NCBI GenBank assembly: GCA_963789495.1
Contig: CAWBLP010000003.1
Coordinates: 62,001 to 126,000 of the forward strand
DNA length: 64,000 nucleotides
Direction of reading: 5' to 3'
DNA from: CAWBLP01 sp963789495
GTDB lineage: Bacteria; Pseudomonadota; Alphaproteobacteria; Acetobacterales; Acetobacteraceae
In this document: positions 55,698-64,000 of the stretch, in pieces
How positions within the stretch are numbered: the first letter of the stretch is position 1
Layout: the number at the start of each line of letters is the position of its first letter
Notes under the pieces: generated by a model
Told to the model about the DNA's origin: nothing
The model's database searches: none
The model's input: the letters and a program-made list of their open reading frames with translations, nothing else
Made by a program: the position numbers and the translations under genes

Positions 55698-56654
55698 CTA
55701 GCGCGCCTCCCGTGGCCGTTGTGCGCTGCGCCGATGCCAGGCGAGGCTCGCGAACTGCTCCCAGGCTAGAGCCAGCAGACCATTGCGGGCGAAGCGCATA
55801 GTCAGCAGCAGCAAGGCGCCGAACAGCACCAGCCGCCATTGCCCGTAGCTGCGCAGTGCTTCGACGAGGACTTCCAGGCCGAGCGCGCCGATGGTTGCGG
55901 CGACGAGGCTTTCGGCACCGCCGATGACGGCCATGGCGACCACCAGTCCCATCTGGTCAACGGAGCCGATATCCGGGGTCAGGATGCCGATGTAGTGGCC
56001 GAAGAATCCCCCGGCCAGACCCGCAAAGCAGCTGGTGATCGCAAAGGCGAGGATGCGGAAGCGCAGCACTTTCACGCCGGCGGCCGCGGCGGCGTGTTCG
56101 TTCTCGCGGATGGCGCGGAAGAACAGGCCCCAGCGCGAGGTCACCAGGAAGCCCATGATGGCGAGCGAGCCGGCCAGCAGTACCAGGCCCAGATAGTAAT
56201 ACGGCGCGTCGGAGCGAGTATGGAACAGCGGTGTCACTTCCAGCCCGCCGGAGCCGCCGGTGACCTCGGTCTCCGACACGATGACGATGCGCAGCACTTC
56301 GGAGAAGGCGACGGTGAACAGGGCCAGATAGGGTCCGCGCATGCGCAGGCAGACGAAGCCGATGCCACTGCCGACCAGGCCGCAGATCAGCACGCCGGCG
56401 AGCATGCCGAGCGGAATCGGAATGGCGAACCACTTCACCAGCAGGCCCGAGGTGTAGGCGCCAAGCGAGACGAAGGCCATGTGGCCGAAGGAGAACTGCC
56501 CCGCGTAGCCCGCCAGCAAGGCCCAGCTCGCGGTGACGATGGCATAGAAGATGGCCAGGATGGCGACCGTCAGCCAATACGGGTTGACCAGGAACGGGTA
56601 GCTCAGGGCGAGCACTGCCAGCACCAGGCAGCCGATAATCTTGAGTGCCCGCAC
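55698..56654 (-). CDS. livM: LivM-type permease, operon 2
   Basis: A 318-residue membrane protein with about ten hydrophobic segments. Seen: WALLAGYAGQFSFGHMAFVS followed by LGAYTSGLLVKW, the LivM signature, then PYLALFTVAFSEVLRIV and GGAESLVAATIGALGLEVLV. A GTG is the start, 3 bases after the livH stop. Intact. Confidence 0.9.
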   Translation of the reverse strand: MRALKIIGCLVLAVLALSYPFLVNPYWLTVAILAIFYAIVTASWALLAGYAGQFSFGHMAFVSLGAYTSGLLVKWFAIPIPLGMLAGVLICGLVGSGIGFVCLRMRGPYLALFTVAFSEVLRIVIVSETEVTGGSGGLEVTPLFHTRSDAPYYYLGLVLLAGSLAIMGFLVTSRWGLFFRAIRENEHAAAAAGVKVLRFRILAFAITSCFAGLAGGFFGHYIGILTPDIGSVDQMGLVVAMAVIGGAESLVAATIGALGLEVLVEALRSYGQWRLVLFGALLLLTMRFARNGLLALAWEQFASLAWHRRSAQRPREAR

Positions 56655-56657
56655 CGG

Positions 56658-57560
56658 CTACTCCATGTTCGTATGGATTCGGCCGAACAGGCCGGTCGGC
56701 CGCACCAGCAAGACGATCATCAGGATCAGCAGGCTGAATGCCTGCGCATAGGTCAGGCTGCGGCTTGGGTCCGGAAACAACGCGACGAACATGCTTTCCG
56801 AGACGCCGATCATGAGGCCGGCGAGAATGCTGCCGGCCACGGAGCCCATGCCGCCCAGGATGACGATGGCGAAAGCCTGGGTGTCCGGCATCAGGCCCAT
56901 GGATGGCGAGAGCGAGTAGATCGGCCCCACCAGCGCACCGGCGCCGCCCGCCAGCGCGCCGCCGAGTCCGAAGGCCAGCATATAGAAGCGCTGGTCGTTG
57001 ATGCCGACGATCGCCGCGGATTCGCGCGACTGGCTGACCGCGTTCAGGGCCTCGCCCCACGGCGTGCGGTTCATGAACAGCACCAGGCCAACCAGCAGCG
57101 CGATACCGGCCACGCCGGCGAACACGCGATCCCAGGTCATCACCAGCCCGCCGACCATCAGCACCCCCGGCCAGAAGGAGGGCGGGCGCAATGGATAGGG
57201 GCCGTAGATGATCAGGGCGATGTTGCGCAGGAAGATCGAGATGCCGAAGGTCACCAGAATGCCGTAATCACCCTTGCGTTCGGTGGTCGGACTGTAGAGC
57301 GGCGTGAGCAAGGTGCGCTCCAGCAGCACGGACAGCAGAAAGCTCAGGATCATTGCGACGACCACAGCGGGCAGGGGCGGAATGCCGGCCAGCGCAATGG
57401 CGAAATAGGCGAAATAGCCGCCCATCATGAAGACCTCGCCATGGGCGAAGTTCACGATCTTCAGGATCGAGAAGATCACCGTCAGTCCGCCGGCGATCAC
57501 GGCGTAGATGATGCCAATGACCAGGCCGTTGAGGGCCTGGATCAGCAGATAGTCGGCCAT
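56658..57560 (-). CDS. livH: LivH-type permease, operon 2
   Basis: A 300-residue permease. Seen: LLIQALNGLVIGIIYAVIAG, TVIFSILKIVNFAHGEVFMM (family signature; quoted as one segment), YGILVTFGISIFLRNIAL, AFAIVILGGMGSVAGSILAG and LLIMIVLLVRPTGLFGR. Intact; the ATG at 57560 follows the binding-protein stop by about 160 bases, leaving room for an internal attenuator or promoter. Confidence 0.9.
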   Translation of the reverse strand: MADYLLIQALNGLVIGIIYAVIAGGLTVIFSILKIVNFAHGEVFMMGGYFAYFAIALAGIPPLPAVVVAMILSFLLSVLLERTLLTPLYSPTTERKGDYGILVTFGISIFLRNIALIIYGPYPLRPPSFWPGVLMVGGLVMTWDRVFAGVAGIALLVGLVLFMNRTPWGEALNAVSQSRESAAIVGINDQRFYMLAFGLGGALAGGAGALVGPIYSLSPSMGLMPDTQAFAIVILGGMGSVAGSILAGLMIGVSESMFVALFPDPSRSLTYAQAFSLLILMIVLLVRPTGLFGRIHTNME

Positions 57561-57719
57561 GCGACATCCTTGTGCTCAACACGCCCGGTCATGCCGGTCG
57601 GCGCCCCGATCGCAACGCGCGCGGGGCAGGGACCGGGTTGCGTGGCACCGGCGGGAGCTTCGCCCGTTGCGACGTCCGAACCCCCGACCGGTGTATCACC
57701 CACGGCGACGCAGGCTGGG

Positions 57720-59009
57720 TCAGCTCCCCGGCTTCTTGTAGGTGTAGGGGACGGTCGCGTATTTGCGTGGCCAGACGATCGGTGCGTCGGACTGGCTCTG
57801 CTTCTCCGCGTCGTATTGCAGCAGGGTCAGCGGCGCGCCGAGGAACTGGTGATAATGCCAGGCCGGCTCCTTGTCGGTGGAGAACAGGTACTGACCGCGG
57901 ACACCGACGTATTTGGTGTTCTCCAGGGCATGGATGATCCCCTTGGACTCGGTGCCCCCGGCCGACTTGATCGCGTCGAACAACAGCCAGGCGCCGTCGT
58001 AGCTTTCCATCACCGCGCCGGACGGGTCCGCGTTGTGCTTCTTCTTGTAGGCCGCGACGAAGGCCTTGGTCTTGTCGTTCCAGGCATCCTTCGGCAGACC
58101 GACATTCTCGGTCAGGAGATATTTGCCGGCCTCGCCGACATTCTCCCAGAAGGTCGGATCCACCGCCTCGCCACCGGAATTGTAGATGCCGCAAGCGGGT
58201 GTGGGGGCGAAGCCGAGGTCGTGCGCCTGGCGGATCATCGGATAGGCGCCGGCTTCGGCATAGATGCTGAGGAAGAAGTCGTAAGGCGGCGATGCGGCCT
58301 TGAAGCGCAGGATCTGTGCGGTGAAGTCGGTCAGGTTGGGGTCGGCATCGACCGCGGTGAATTTGATCCCGGCCTTGGTCAGCTCCTGCGCCACCACCGT
58401 GCGGGCCGACAGCCCGACATCGTTCTTCTCCGCGATAATGGCGACATTCTTGAAGCCGGCGGCGGTGATCCATTGGCCAATGGTGGCGTCGATCAGCGAG
58501 ATGGCCGGCGCGTTGCGAAACACCTCCGGATAGCCCTTCGCGGTGATCTGGTCGGACCACACGTCGCAGGCCATGAAAGGAATGCCGTATTTGTGGTAGA
58601 CTTCCATTTCGGCCAGGGCGACCGGGCTGTGGAACTCCCCAAACACCGCCACGACCTTGTCCTGCTGGATCAGGCGTTCGGCGGCGGTGCGTCCCTCGGC
58701 CGGCATGCCGCGGGTGTCGGCGTAGATGATCTTCACCGGACGGCCGAGGATGCCGCCTTGCTCATTGATCTCGGAGGCCGCGATCTCTGCGGCGTTCTTC
58801 ATGTTGGTGCCCTCGGCATAGCCACCGGGCGGTGAGAGCGGCCCGACCCAGCCGAGGGCGATCGGTTCTCCGGCGGCGCGGGCGACTTTGCCGAGCAGGG
58901 GAGCGGTGGCGGCAGCGCCCGCGGTTTGAAGCAGGGCTCGCCGCCCCAGTTTGCCGGCTGTCATGGTCGAGGCAGCGACCCCTTCGGGGGCAGTGATATC
59001 ACGCGGCAC
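57720..59009 (-). CDS. Branched-chain amino acid/amide-type binding protein, operon 2
   Basis: A 429-residue receptor with a Tat-like signal (KLGRRALLQTAGAAATAPLL). The mature part has PIALGWVGPLSPPGGYAEG, IIYADTRGMPAEGRTAAERL, AVFGEFHSPVALAEMEVYHK and FTAQILRFKAASPPYDFF. The frame is open to 59189, but the GTG at 59009 has AAGGAG at good distance and gives the signal peptide; earlier starts add 60 residues with no signal. Ligand unknown: this receptor family covers branched amino acids, amides and aromatic acids. Confidence 0.88.
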   Translation of the reverse strand: MPRDITAPEGVAASTMTAGKLGRRALLQTAGAAATAPLLGKVARAAGEPIALGWVGPLSPPGGYAEGTNMKNAAEIAASEINEQGGILGRPVKIIYADTRGMPAEGRTAAERLIQQDKVVAVFGEFHSPVALAEMEVYHKYGIPFMACDVWSDQITAKGYPEVFRNAPAISLIDATIGQWITAAGFKNVAIIAEKNDVGLSARTVVAQELTKAGIKFTAVDADPNLTDFTAQILRFKAASPPYDFFLSIYAEAGAYPMIRQAHDLGFAPTPACGIYNSGGEAVDPTFWENVGEAGKYLLTENVGLPKDAWNDKTKAFVAAYKKKHNADPSGAVMESYDGAWLLFDAIKSAGGTESKGIIHALENTKYVGVRGQYLFSTDKEPAWHYHQFLGAPLTLLQYDAEKQSQSDAPIVWPRKYATVPYTYKKPGS

Positions 59010-59436
59010 CGGTTGCTCCTTCTCTGCGGGCTGAACACATGCAGCGACCCACCCCGGTTGCTGCAGAGCTTCGGCACGAGTTGGGATGCAAGCGTCGTGC
59101 CGATGCGATCCTGTCAGCCGGCGCCCGGGCTGCCAAGAGTGCTGCCAGGAGTACTGCGGGGAATGCGGGCGGAGACGCTGATATTTCATGCAAGCGTTGC
59201 TCGGTCGCAGCAGGTCTGTCTCCGATCGCGGCGGCGGGGTTATCTGCAGGTTGGAGGACGGGGTGTTTCGCAGGTCTGCCTGCGCCGGGTGGGATAACAG
59301 GCCGGGGGCGCTGTGGAGTGTGATCGCGACCGGTCATTCCGCCCGGCCCCGGCCGCTCAGCCTTGCCGGTCGCTGGGAGCGGCCTTTGTCCGGGTCCCAT
59401 GCACTGCTATACCGGCCGTGCCGCCGAAGGGAACAA
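59010..59436. other. Gene-free stretch between the binding protein and purC
   Basis: About 430 bases between divergent genes. Promoters for operon 2 and for the purine genes must lie here. I see no clear operator, riboswitch core or terminator; frames across it have no family match. Confidence 0.45.
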
Positions 59437-60204
59437 ATGATGGCCCGCCGTCGCCAGCTGTACGAAGGGAAAGCCAAAATCCTGTTCGAGGGGCCGGAAC
59501 CCGGCACGCTCGTGCAGTATTTCAAGGATGACGCCACCGCGTTCAACGCTCAGAAGCGGGGCGTGATCACCGGAAAAGGGGTGCTGAACAACCGGATCAG
59601 CGAGTATCTCATGCTGCGGCTCGCCGAGATCGGCATTCCGACTCACTTCGTTCGTCGGCTCAATATGCGGGAGCAGCTGATCCGCGAGGTGGAGATCATA
59701 CCGCTCGAGGTGGTGGTGCGGAATGTCGCCGCGGGCAGCCTGTCCAAGCGGCTGGGAATCCCCGAGGGCACCCGTCTGCCGCGGTCGATCATCGAATATT
59801 ATTACAAGAATGACGCGCTGGAAGATCCGATCGTCTCCGAGGAGCACATCACCTGCTTCGGCTGGGCCAATACCGCTGACCTCGACGACATCGTCGCGCT
59901 GACGCTGCGGGTCAACGACTTCCTCACGGGCCTGTTCCTGGGGGTCGGCATCACGTTGGTCGATTTCAAGCTGGAATTCGGCCGGCTGTGGGAGAACGAG
60001 GAGATGCGTATTGTCCTGGCTGACGAGATCAGCCCGGATAATTGCCGCCTGTGGGACAGCAAGACCAACGAGAAGATGGACAAGGACCGGTTCCGTCGCG
60101 ACCTGGGCAAGGTGGAGGAGGCCTACCAGGAGGTGGCCAAGCGGTTGGGTATTCTGCCGGAGGCCGGCATGCGGGACCTGAAGGGTCCGGAGACGATGCA
60201 GTGA
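59437..60204 (+). CDS. purC: SAICAR synthase
   Basis: A 255-residue enzyme joining CAIR and aspartate in purine synthesis. Seen: RRQLYEGKAKILFEG, DDATAFNAQKRG, GIPTHFVRRLNMREQLI, PLEVVVRNVAAGSLSKRLG, LVDFKLEFGR and LADEISPDNCRLWD. The ATG at 59437 is the first suitable start; a GAAGGGA site precedes it. It is the first gene of a purine run and is followed by purS after 13 bases. Confidence 0.94.
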   Translation: MMARRRQLYEGKAKILFEGPEPGTLVQYFKDDATAFNAQKRGVITGKGVLNNRISEYLMLRLAEIGIPTHFVRRLNMREQLIREVEIIPLEVVVRNVAAGSLSKRLGIPEGTRLPRSIIEYYYKNDALEDPIVSEEHITCFGWANTADLDDIVALTLRVNDFLTGLFLGVGITLVDFKLEFGRLWENEEMRIVLADEISPDNCRLWDSKTNEKMDKDRFRRDLGKVEEAYQEVAKRLGILPEAGMRDLKGPETMQ

Positions 60205-60217
60205 AAAGGATCGAGCG

Positions 60218-60460
60218 GTGAAGGCGGTGGTCACGGTGATGTTGAAGGACGGCGTGCTCGACCCGCAAGGCAAGGCAATCCAGCATGCGCTGCATACGTT
60301 GGGCTTTTCCGCGGTCGGTGATGTGCGGGCTGGCAAGGTGATCGAGCTGGAGCTGACCGAGACGGACCCGGAGAAGGGCCGCGCTGCCGCCGAGGAGATG
60401 GCCCGCAAGCTGCTCGCAAACACGGTGATCGAGAGCTTCCGGGTCGCGATCGATGTCTGA
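60218..60460 (+). CDS. purS: FGAM synthase subunit PurS
   Basis: An 80-residue protein that couples PurQ and PurL in the three-part FGAM synthase. Seen: KAVVTVMLKDGVLDPQGKAI, HTLGFSAVGDVRAGKVIELEL and ANTVIESFRVAI. The start is GTG at 60218. In this genome purS is separated from purQ by 300 bases that hold a repeat element. Confidence 0.92.
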   Translation: MKAVVTVMLKDGVLDPQGKAIQHALHTLGFSAVGDVRAGKVIELELTETDPEKGRAAAEEMARKLLANTVIESFRVAIDV

Positions 60461-60469
60461 GCAGGGCAG

Positions 60470-60716
60470 CAAGCGTCGGGGCGTTGCCCTGAACCCCAAA
60501 AGGGGCTTTGCCCCCTGGACCCCCAGCAAGGCCTCGCCTTTGCAGTCGAAATTTGTTTGGGGCGGGGAGGGCGCGCGGGCGCCTCGGACCTTGGCATCAT
60601 CACGACCGGCCCCCTCCTCACCCCAAACGTATATGGTTCCAAGGGCAAGCCCTTGGCGGGGTTTCAAGGGGCAGCGCCCCTTGCTGGGGGTTCGGGGGCA
60701 AAGCCCCCGATACTTG
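60470..60716 (-). repeat. Dispersed intergenic repeat, family 1, copy F (long form), inside the pur run
   Basis: The 300 bases between purS and purQ are almost filled by a long-form copy. On the plus strand: GGGGCGTTGCCCTGAACCCC, AAAGGGGCTTTGCCCC, CCCAGCAAGGCCTCGCCTTT, GGGGAGGGCGCGCGGGCG, CTCGGACCTTGGCATCATCA, and GGGGGCAAAGCCCCCGA at the end. The reverse complement has the same module order as copies A and D, plus the extra module shared only with copy B. Strong hairpins here could affect transcript stability between purS and purQ. Confidence 0.75.
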
Positions 60717-60760
60717 GCCGCTCTCCGGCCAGCCCGCAGCACGTCACCGGAACACAGAGC

Positions 60761-61441
60761 ATGAAGGCCGGGATTATCCTGTTCCCTGGAATCAACCGCG
60801 AGCGCGACATGGCAATCGCGTTGACCCGGCCCGACGTCAAGCCGCGCATGATCTGGCACAAGGACGCCGACCTTGACGGCCTGGATCTCGTCGTGATCCC
60901 CGGTGGCTTCAGCTATGGCGACTATCTTCGCTGTGGCGCCATGGCGGCGCAGTCGCCTGCCATGGCGGCGGTGCGCAAGCATGTCGAGCGGGGCGGCTAC
61001 GTATTGGGCGTTTGCAACGGGTTTCAAATTCTGGCGGAGGCCGGTTTGCTTCCGGGTGCCTTGCTGCGGAACGCCACGCTCCGCTTTCTGGCGATGAATT
61101 GCCATTTGCGTGTCGAGCGGGCCGATACGGTCTTCACCAACAACTACCAGCGTGGCCAGACCTTCCGCGCCGTGATGGCGCATGGCGATGGCAACTACTT
61201 CGCTGATGACGCGACGCTCGATCGGCTGGAAGGCGAAAATTTGGTTGCCATGCGCTACGCCACCCCGGAGGGCGCGATCACGCCCGAGGCCAACCGCAAC
61301 GGCAGCGCACGCAACATCGCGGGCGTGCTGTCGCCGAACCTGCGGGTGCTCGGGCTGATGCCCCATCCGGAGGACCTGGTTGACCCGCTGATGGGCGGGA
61401 CTGACGGAAAACCGCTGTTCGACGCCCTCGTTGCCGCCTGA
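60761..61441 (+). CDS. purQ: FGAM synthase glutaminase subunit PurQ
   Basis: A 226-residue class I glutamine amidotransferase supplying ammonia to PurL. The nucleophile is Cys-85 in VLGVCNGFQ; the His/Glu pair is in GLMPHPEDLV. GIILFPGINRERD and IPGGFSYGDYLRCGA match PurQ. The ATG at 60761 directly follows the repeat element. Its TGA overlaps the purL ATG by one base. Confidence 0.94.
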   Translation: MKAGIILFPGINRERDMAIALTRPDVKPRMIWHKDADLDGLDLVVIPGGFSYGDYLRCGAMAAQSPAMAAVRKHVERGGYVLGVCNGFQILAEAGLLPGALLRNATLRFLAMNCHLRVERADTVFTNNYQRGQTFRAVMAHGDGNYFADDATLDRLEGENLVAMRYATPEGAITPEANRNGSARNIAGVLSPNLRVLGLMPHPEDLVDPLMGGTDGKPLFDALVAA

Positions 61442-63635
61442 TGCAGCGCGACGTCAATCAGGCCCTGGCCCGCGAATTCGGGTTGAGTGCCGACGAATAT
61501 GCCCAGGTCCTCGAGATTATGGGTCGCACGCCTTCATTGACCGAACTGGGCGTGTTCAGCGTGATGTGGTCGGAGCATTGCAGCTACAAATCGTCCCGCG
61601 TCTGGCTGCGTCAGTTGCCGACGAAAGCGCCCTGGGTGATCCATGGTCCCGGCGAGAATGCCGGCGTGGTCGATATCGGTGACGGCCTGGCGGCGGTCTT
61701 CAAGATGGAATCGCACAACCACCCGAGCTTCATCGAGCCCTACCAGGGGGCGGCGACCGGGGTGGGCGGCATCCTCCGCGACGTGTTCACAATGGGCGCG
61801 CGTCCGATCGCCAACCTGAACGCGCTGCGGTTCGGGCATCCCGAGCATCCGCGTACCCGGCGCATCGTTGATGGCGTGGTGCGCGGCATCGGCGGCTATG
61901 GCAATTGCGTGGGCGTGCCGACCGTGGGCGGGGAGGTGAATTTTCACCCGGCCTATGATGGTAACCCCCTGGTCAACGCCATGACAGTAGGGGTCGCGAG
62001 CAAGGATCGCATCTTCCTGTCCGCGGCCGCGGGCATCGGCAATCCCGTGGTCTATGTCGGATCCAAGACCGGGCGCGACGGGATCCACGGCGCGACCATG
62101 GCGTCGGCGGAATTCGGCGTCGATTCCGAGGAGAAGCGTCCCACTGTCCAGGTGGGCGATCCCTTTACCGAGAAGCTGCTGATCGAGGCCTGCCTGGAGC
62201 TGATGGAAACCGACGCCATCGTGGCGATCCAGGACATGGGCGCGGCGGGCCTGACCAGTTCCTCGGTGGAGATGGCCGGCAAGGGCGGCGTGGGAATCGA
62301 GCTGGACCTGGACCAGGTGCCGGCGCGCGAGACCGGCATGACGGCGTACGAGTTCATGCTGTCGGAGAGCCAGGAGCGCATGCTGATGGTGCTCCGGCCC
62401 GATCGGGAAGCGCAGGCGCGCGCTATTTTCGAGAAATGGGACCTGGATTTCGCGGTGATCGGCCGGATTACCGATAGCGGCCGCATCGTGGTCCGCCATC
62501 AAGGCCGCACCGAGGCCGATATCCCGCTGGCCCCGCTCGCCGACAAGGCGCCGCTGTATCACCGTCCGACCATCGAAACCCCTAAGCTGCCGCAGCTCAA
62601 TCCGGCTCGGATCGAGGATCGCCTTGGCCTGACCGCTTCCCTGCACAAACTGGTCGCATGTGCCGGATCTGTGCTCGCGCGCGTGGATCTGGGATCAGTA
62701 CGACAGCACGGTCGGCGGCATGACGGTGAAGCGGCCGGGAGCAGCGGACGCGGCCGTGGTGAAGCTGGAGGGTCTCAACCGGGCGCTGGCGCTGACCACG
62801 GATTGCACGCCACGCTACTGCGCCGTCGACCCCGAGGCCGGCGGCGCGCAGGCGGTGGCGGAAGCGTGGCGCAACCTGACCGCCGTGGGCGCCCGCCCGT
62901 TGGCGATCACCGACAATATGAACTTCGGAAATCCGGAAAAGCCCGAGATCATGGGCCAGTTCGCCGCGGCGATCCGCGGCATGGCGGCGGCCTGCGAGGC
63001 GCTGGATTTCCCGGTCGTTTCGGGAAACGTGTCGCTGTACAACGAGACCGAAGGACGCGCGATCCTGCCAACTCCGGCGATCGGCGGCCTCGGCGTGCTG
63101 GACGACGCCAGCAAGGCGGTCGGTCTGGCCTTACCGCCGTGGCTCGACCTCGTGCTGATCGGCACCACCAAGGGTTGGCTCGGCCAGTCGCTCTGGCTGC
63201 GCGAGGTGGCAGGCCGTTCCGAGGGTGCTCCGCCGCCGGTCGACCTGGCTGCTGAGCGCAGCCAATGGCGACTTCGTGCGCGAACGCATCCTCGCCGGGG
63301 CAGTGCGCGCCTGCCACGATGTCTCGGATGGCGGCATCCTGGTGGCGGTTGCGGAGATGGCCATGGCGGGGAACACCGGGGTCCGCCTGTTCACCCACCC
63401 GCGGGATGTGCCGGGCCATGCGTTTTGGTTCGGCGAGGATCAGGGCCGCTACCTGCTGGCGGTGCCCGATGCCAGTATGCTGGTGCGGGCGGCGGAAGCG
63501 GCCGGGATTGCCGCGGTCCGCATAGGTACATCGGGCGGACAGGATTTGACACTGCCAGATGGCGGCACAATATCGGTCTCGGCACTGCGCGCGGCGCATG
63601 AGCGCTTCCTGCCGCTTTGGTTGGATGGCACCTGA
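61441..63635 (+). CDS. purL: FGAM synthase large subunit PurL (two frame breaks)
   Basis: The synthetase of purine step 4. Seen: LSADEYAQVLEIMGRTPSL, WSEHCSYKSSR, MESHNHPSFIEPYQGAATG, GGEVNFHPAYDGNPLVNAMT and IQDMGAAGLTSSSVEMAGKG. Near 62661 one extra base breaks the frame within ACPDLCSRAW; family sequence DQYDSTVGGMTVKRPGA resumes in the next frame. Near 63263 a second extra base breaks before ANGDFVRERIL, after which ACHDVSDGGILVAVAEMA runs to the stop. The span equals about 731 codons, normal for PurL. The breaks look like sequence errors because the enzyme is needed and no other loss is seen. Confidence 0.88.
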
Positions 63636-63652
63636 AGGGGAGACGCACCATC

Positions 63653-63883
63653 ATGGCGATGGCGGCGAATGAGATCGAGGCGCTGATCAAGGCCGCCCTG
63701 CCCGATGCCAGGGTCACGGTCGAGGATCTGGCAGGCGACGGCGACCATTATGCGGCGACGGTGGTATCGGAGCAGTTCCGCGGCCTGCCTCGCGTGAAGC
63801 AGCATCAGATCGTCTATGCCGCCCTGCGTGGGCGGATGGGCGGCGAATTGCACGCGTTGGCGCTGCAGACTGCGGCCCCGTAA
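63653..63883 (+). CDS. BolA/IbaG-family protein
   Basis: A 76-residue protein of the BolA family, which works with monothiol glutaredoxins in iron-sulfur handling. Seen: NEIEALIKAALPDARVTVED, GDGDHYAATVVSEQFRGLP, and the helix VKQHQIVYAALRGRMGGE with a conserved histidine. An AAGGGGAGA site precedes the ATG at 63653. Position between purL and a monothiol glutaredoxin gene is common in alphaproteobacteria. A perfect ATGCCG-TT-CGGCAT hairpin follows at 63896-63909. Confidence 0.85.
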   Translation: MAMAANEIEALIKAALPDARVTVEDLAGDGDHYAATVVSEQFRGLPRVKQHQIVYAALRGRMGGELHALALQTAAP

Positions 63884-63939
63884 CAAACTGATCGAATGCC
63901 GTTCGGCATCGGTGAAAAAGCAAGCAAGGAGTCTGGCCG

Positions 63940-64000
63940 ATGGACAATCCCGTGTTTGACCGCATTCGGGGCGATGTTTCCCAGAACAAGGTGATGCTCT
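63940..64000 (+). CDS. grxD: Monothiol glutaredoxin (Grx4 type), 5' end only
   Basis: Only 20 codons fall inside the window: they read MDNPVFDRIRGDVSQ and then NKVML, the standard N-terminus of Grx4-type monothiol glutaredoxins. AAGGA precedes the ATG at 63940. The CGFS active site would lie beyond the edge. The pairing with the BolA-like gene supports a role in iron-sulfur trafficking. Confidence 0.75.
   Translation, partial: MDNPVFDRIRGDVSQNKVML

Noticed and set aside
55839..58835. A 998-codon plus-strand open frame across the second Liv operon
   Set aside because: It crosses three clean minus-strand genes in antisense, and its composition (Asp/His/Gln-rich) is that of an antisense shadow.
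63896..63909. Terminator between the BolA-like and glutaredoxin genes
   Set aside because: The perfect ATGCCG-TT-CGGCAT hairpin has only a 6-bp stem, a two-base loop and no T tract; it is too weak to call.

Overview
The window is about 64 kb of GC-rich bacterial chromosome. Gene order and protein families suggest an alphaproteobacterium of the Rhodospirillales, most likely Acetobacteraceae. Pointers are the Hint-domain protein, the run purC-purS-purQ-purL-bolA-like-grxD, HWE/HisKA_2 signalling, and many flavin- and CoA-linked catabolic genes. This placement is inference; no rRNA or tRNA gene was recognised.

Layout. 1-6.9 kb: the 3' end of an Fe-S (CCG-domain) protein, a 1285-residue protein joining solenoid-like repeats, a Hint domain and a glycosyltransferase, a 2OG-Fe(II) oxygenase, and a PHB-depolymerase-type esterase. 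7.3-9.4 kb: a signalling cassette (methanogen-output-domain protein, HWE-type histidine kinase, receiver protein). 9.6-14.2 kb: an orphan polyamine-type binding protein, then a four-gene Mla/MCE lipid-transport operon. 14.5-20.2 kb: a lone molybdopterin large subunit, acetate kinase, parAB. 20.4-27.3 kb: a surface-glycan group (WecA/MraY-type transferase, CapD/FlaA1-type dehydratase, DegT aminotransferase) interrupted by a sugar-type binding protein and a decayed copy of it. 27.5-43 kb: metabolic genes (LLM oxidoreductase, fumC, thrC, MetX-like hydrolase, RidA, acyl-CoA synthetase, HMG-CoA lyase, SMP-30) with two complete IS630-type elements. 44.5-49.2 and 54.2-59.0 kb: two branched-chain-amino-acid-type (Liv) ABC operons on the minus strand, either side of a plus-strand RND efflux pair. 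59.4-64 kb: purC, purS, purQ, purL, a BolA-like gene and the start of a monothiol glutaredoxin gene.

Two features run through the window. First, at least two families of dispersed, palindrome-rich intergenic repeats recur. Family 1 is at about 5.7, 21.5, 32.9 and 60.5 kb with fragments at 28.5 and 39.6 kb; family 2 is at about 14.3, 44.4 and 54.0 kb. One family-1 copy splits purS from purQ. Second, many otherwise well conserved genes carry single-base frame breaks: the WecA-type gene, the binding protein at 21.8 kb, the DegT gene, HMG-CoA lyase, SMP-30, all five genes of the first Liv operon, acrB-type, and purL. Conservation continues across frames without loss of family length, and an expected core gene (purL) is affected, so sequencing or assembly indels are more likely than decay. 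Only the binding-protein remnant at 23.4-23.9 kb looks like real decay.

The most unusual gene is the repeat-Hint-glycosyltransferase fusion at 1027-4884. The most unusual non-coding signal is the family-1 repeat.
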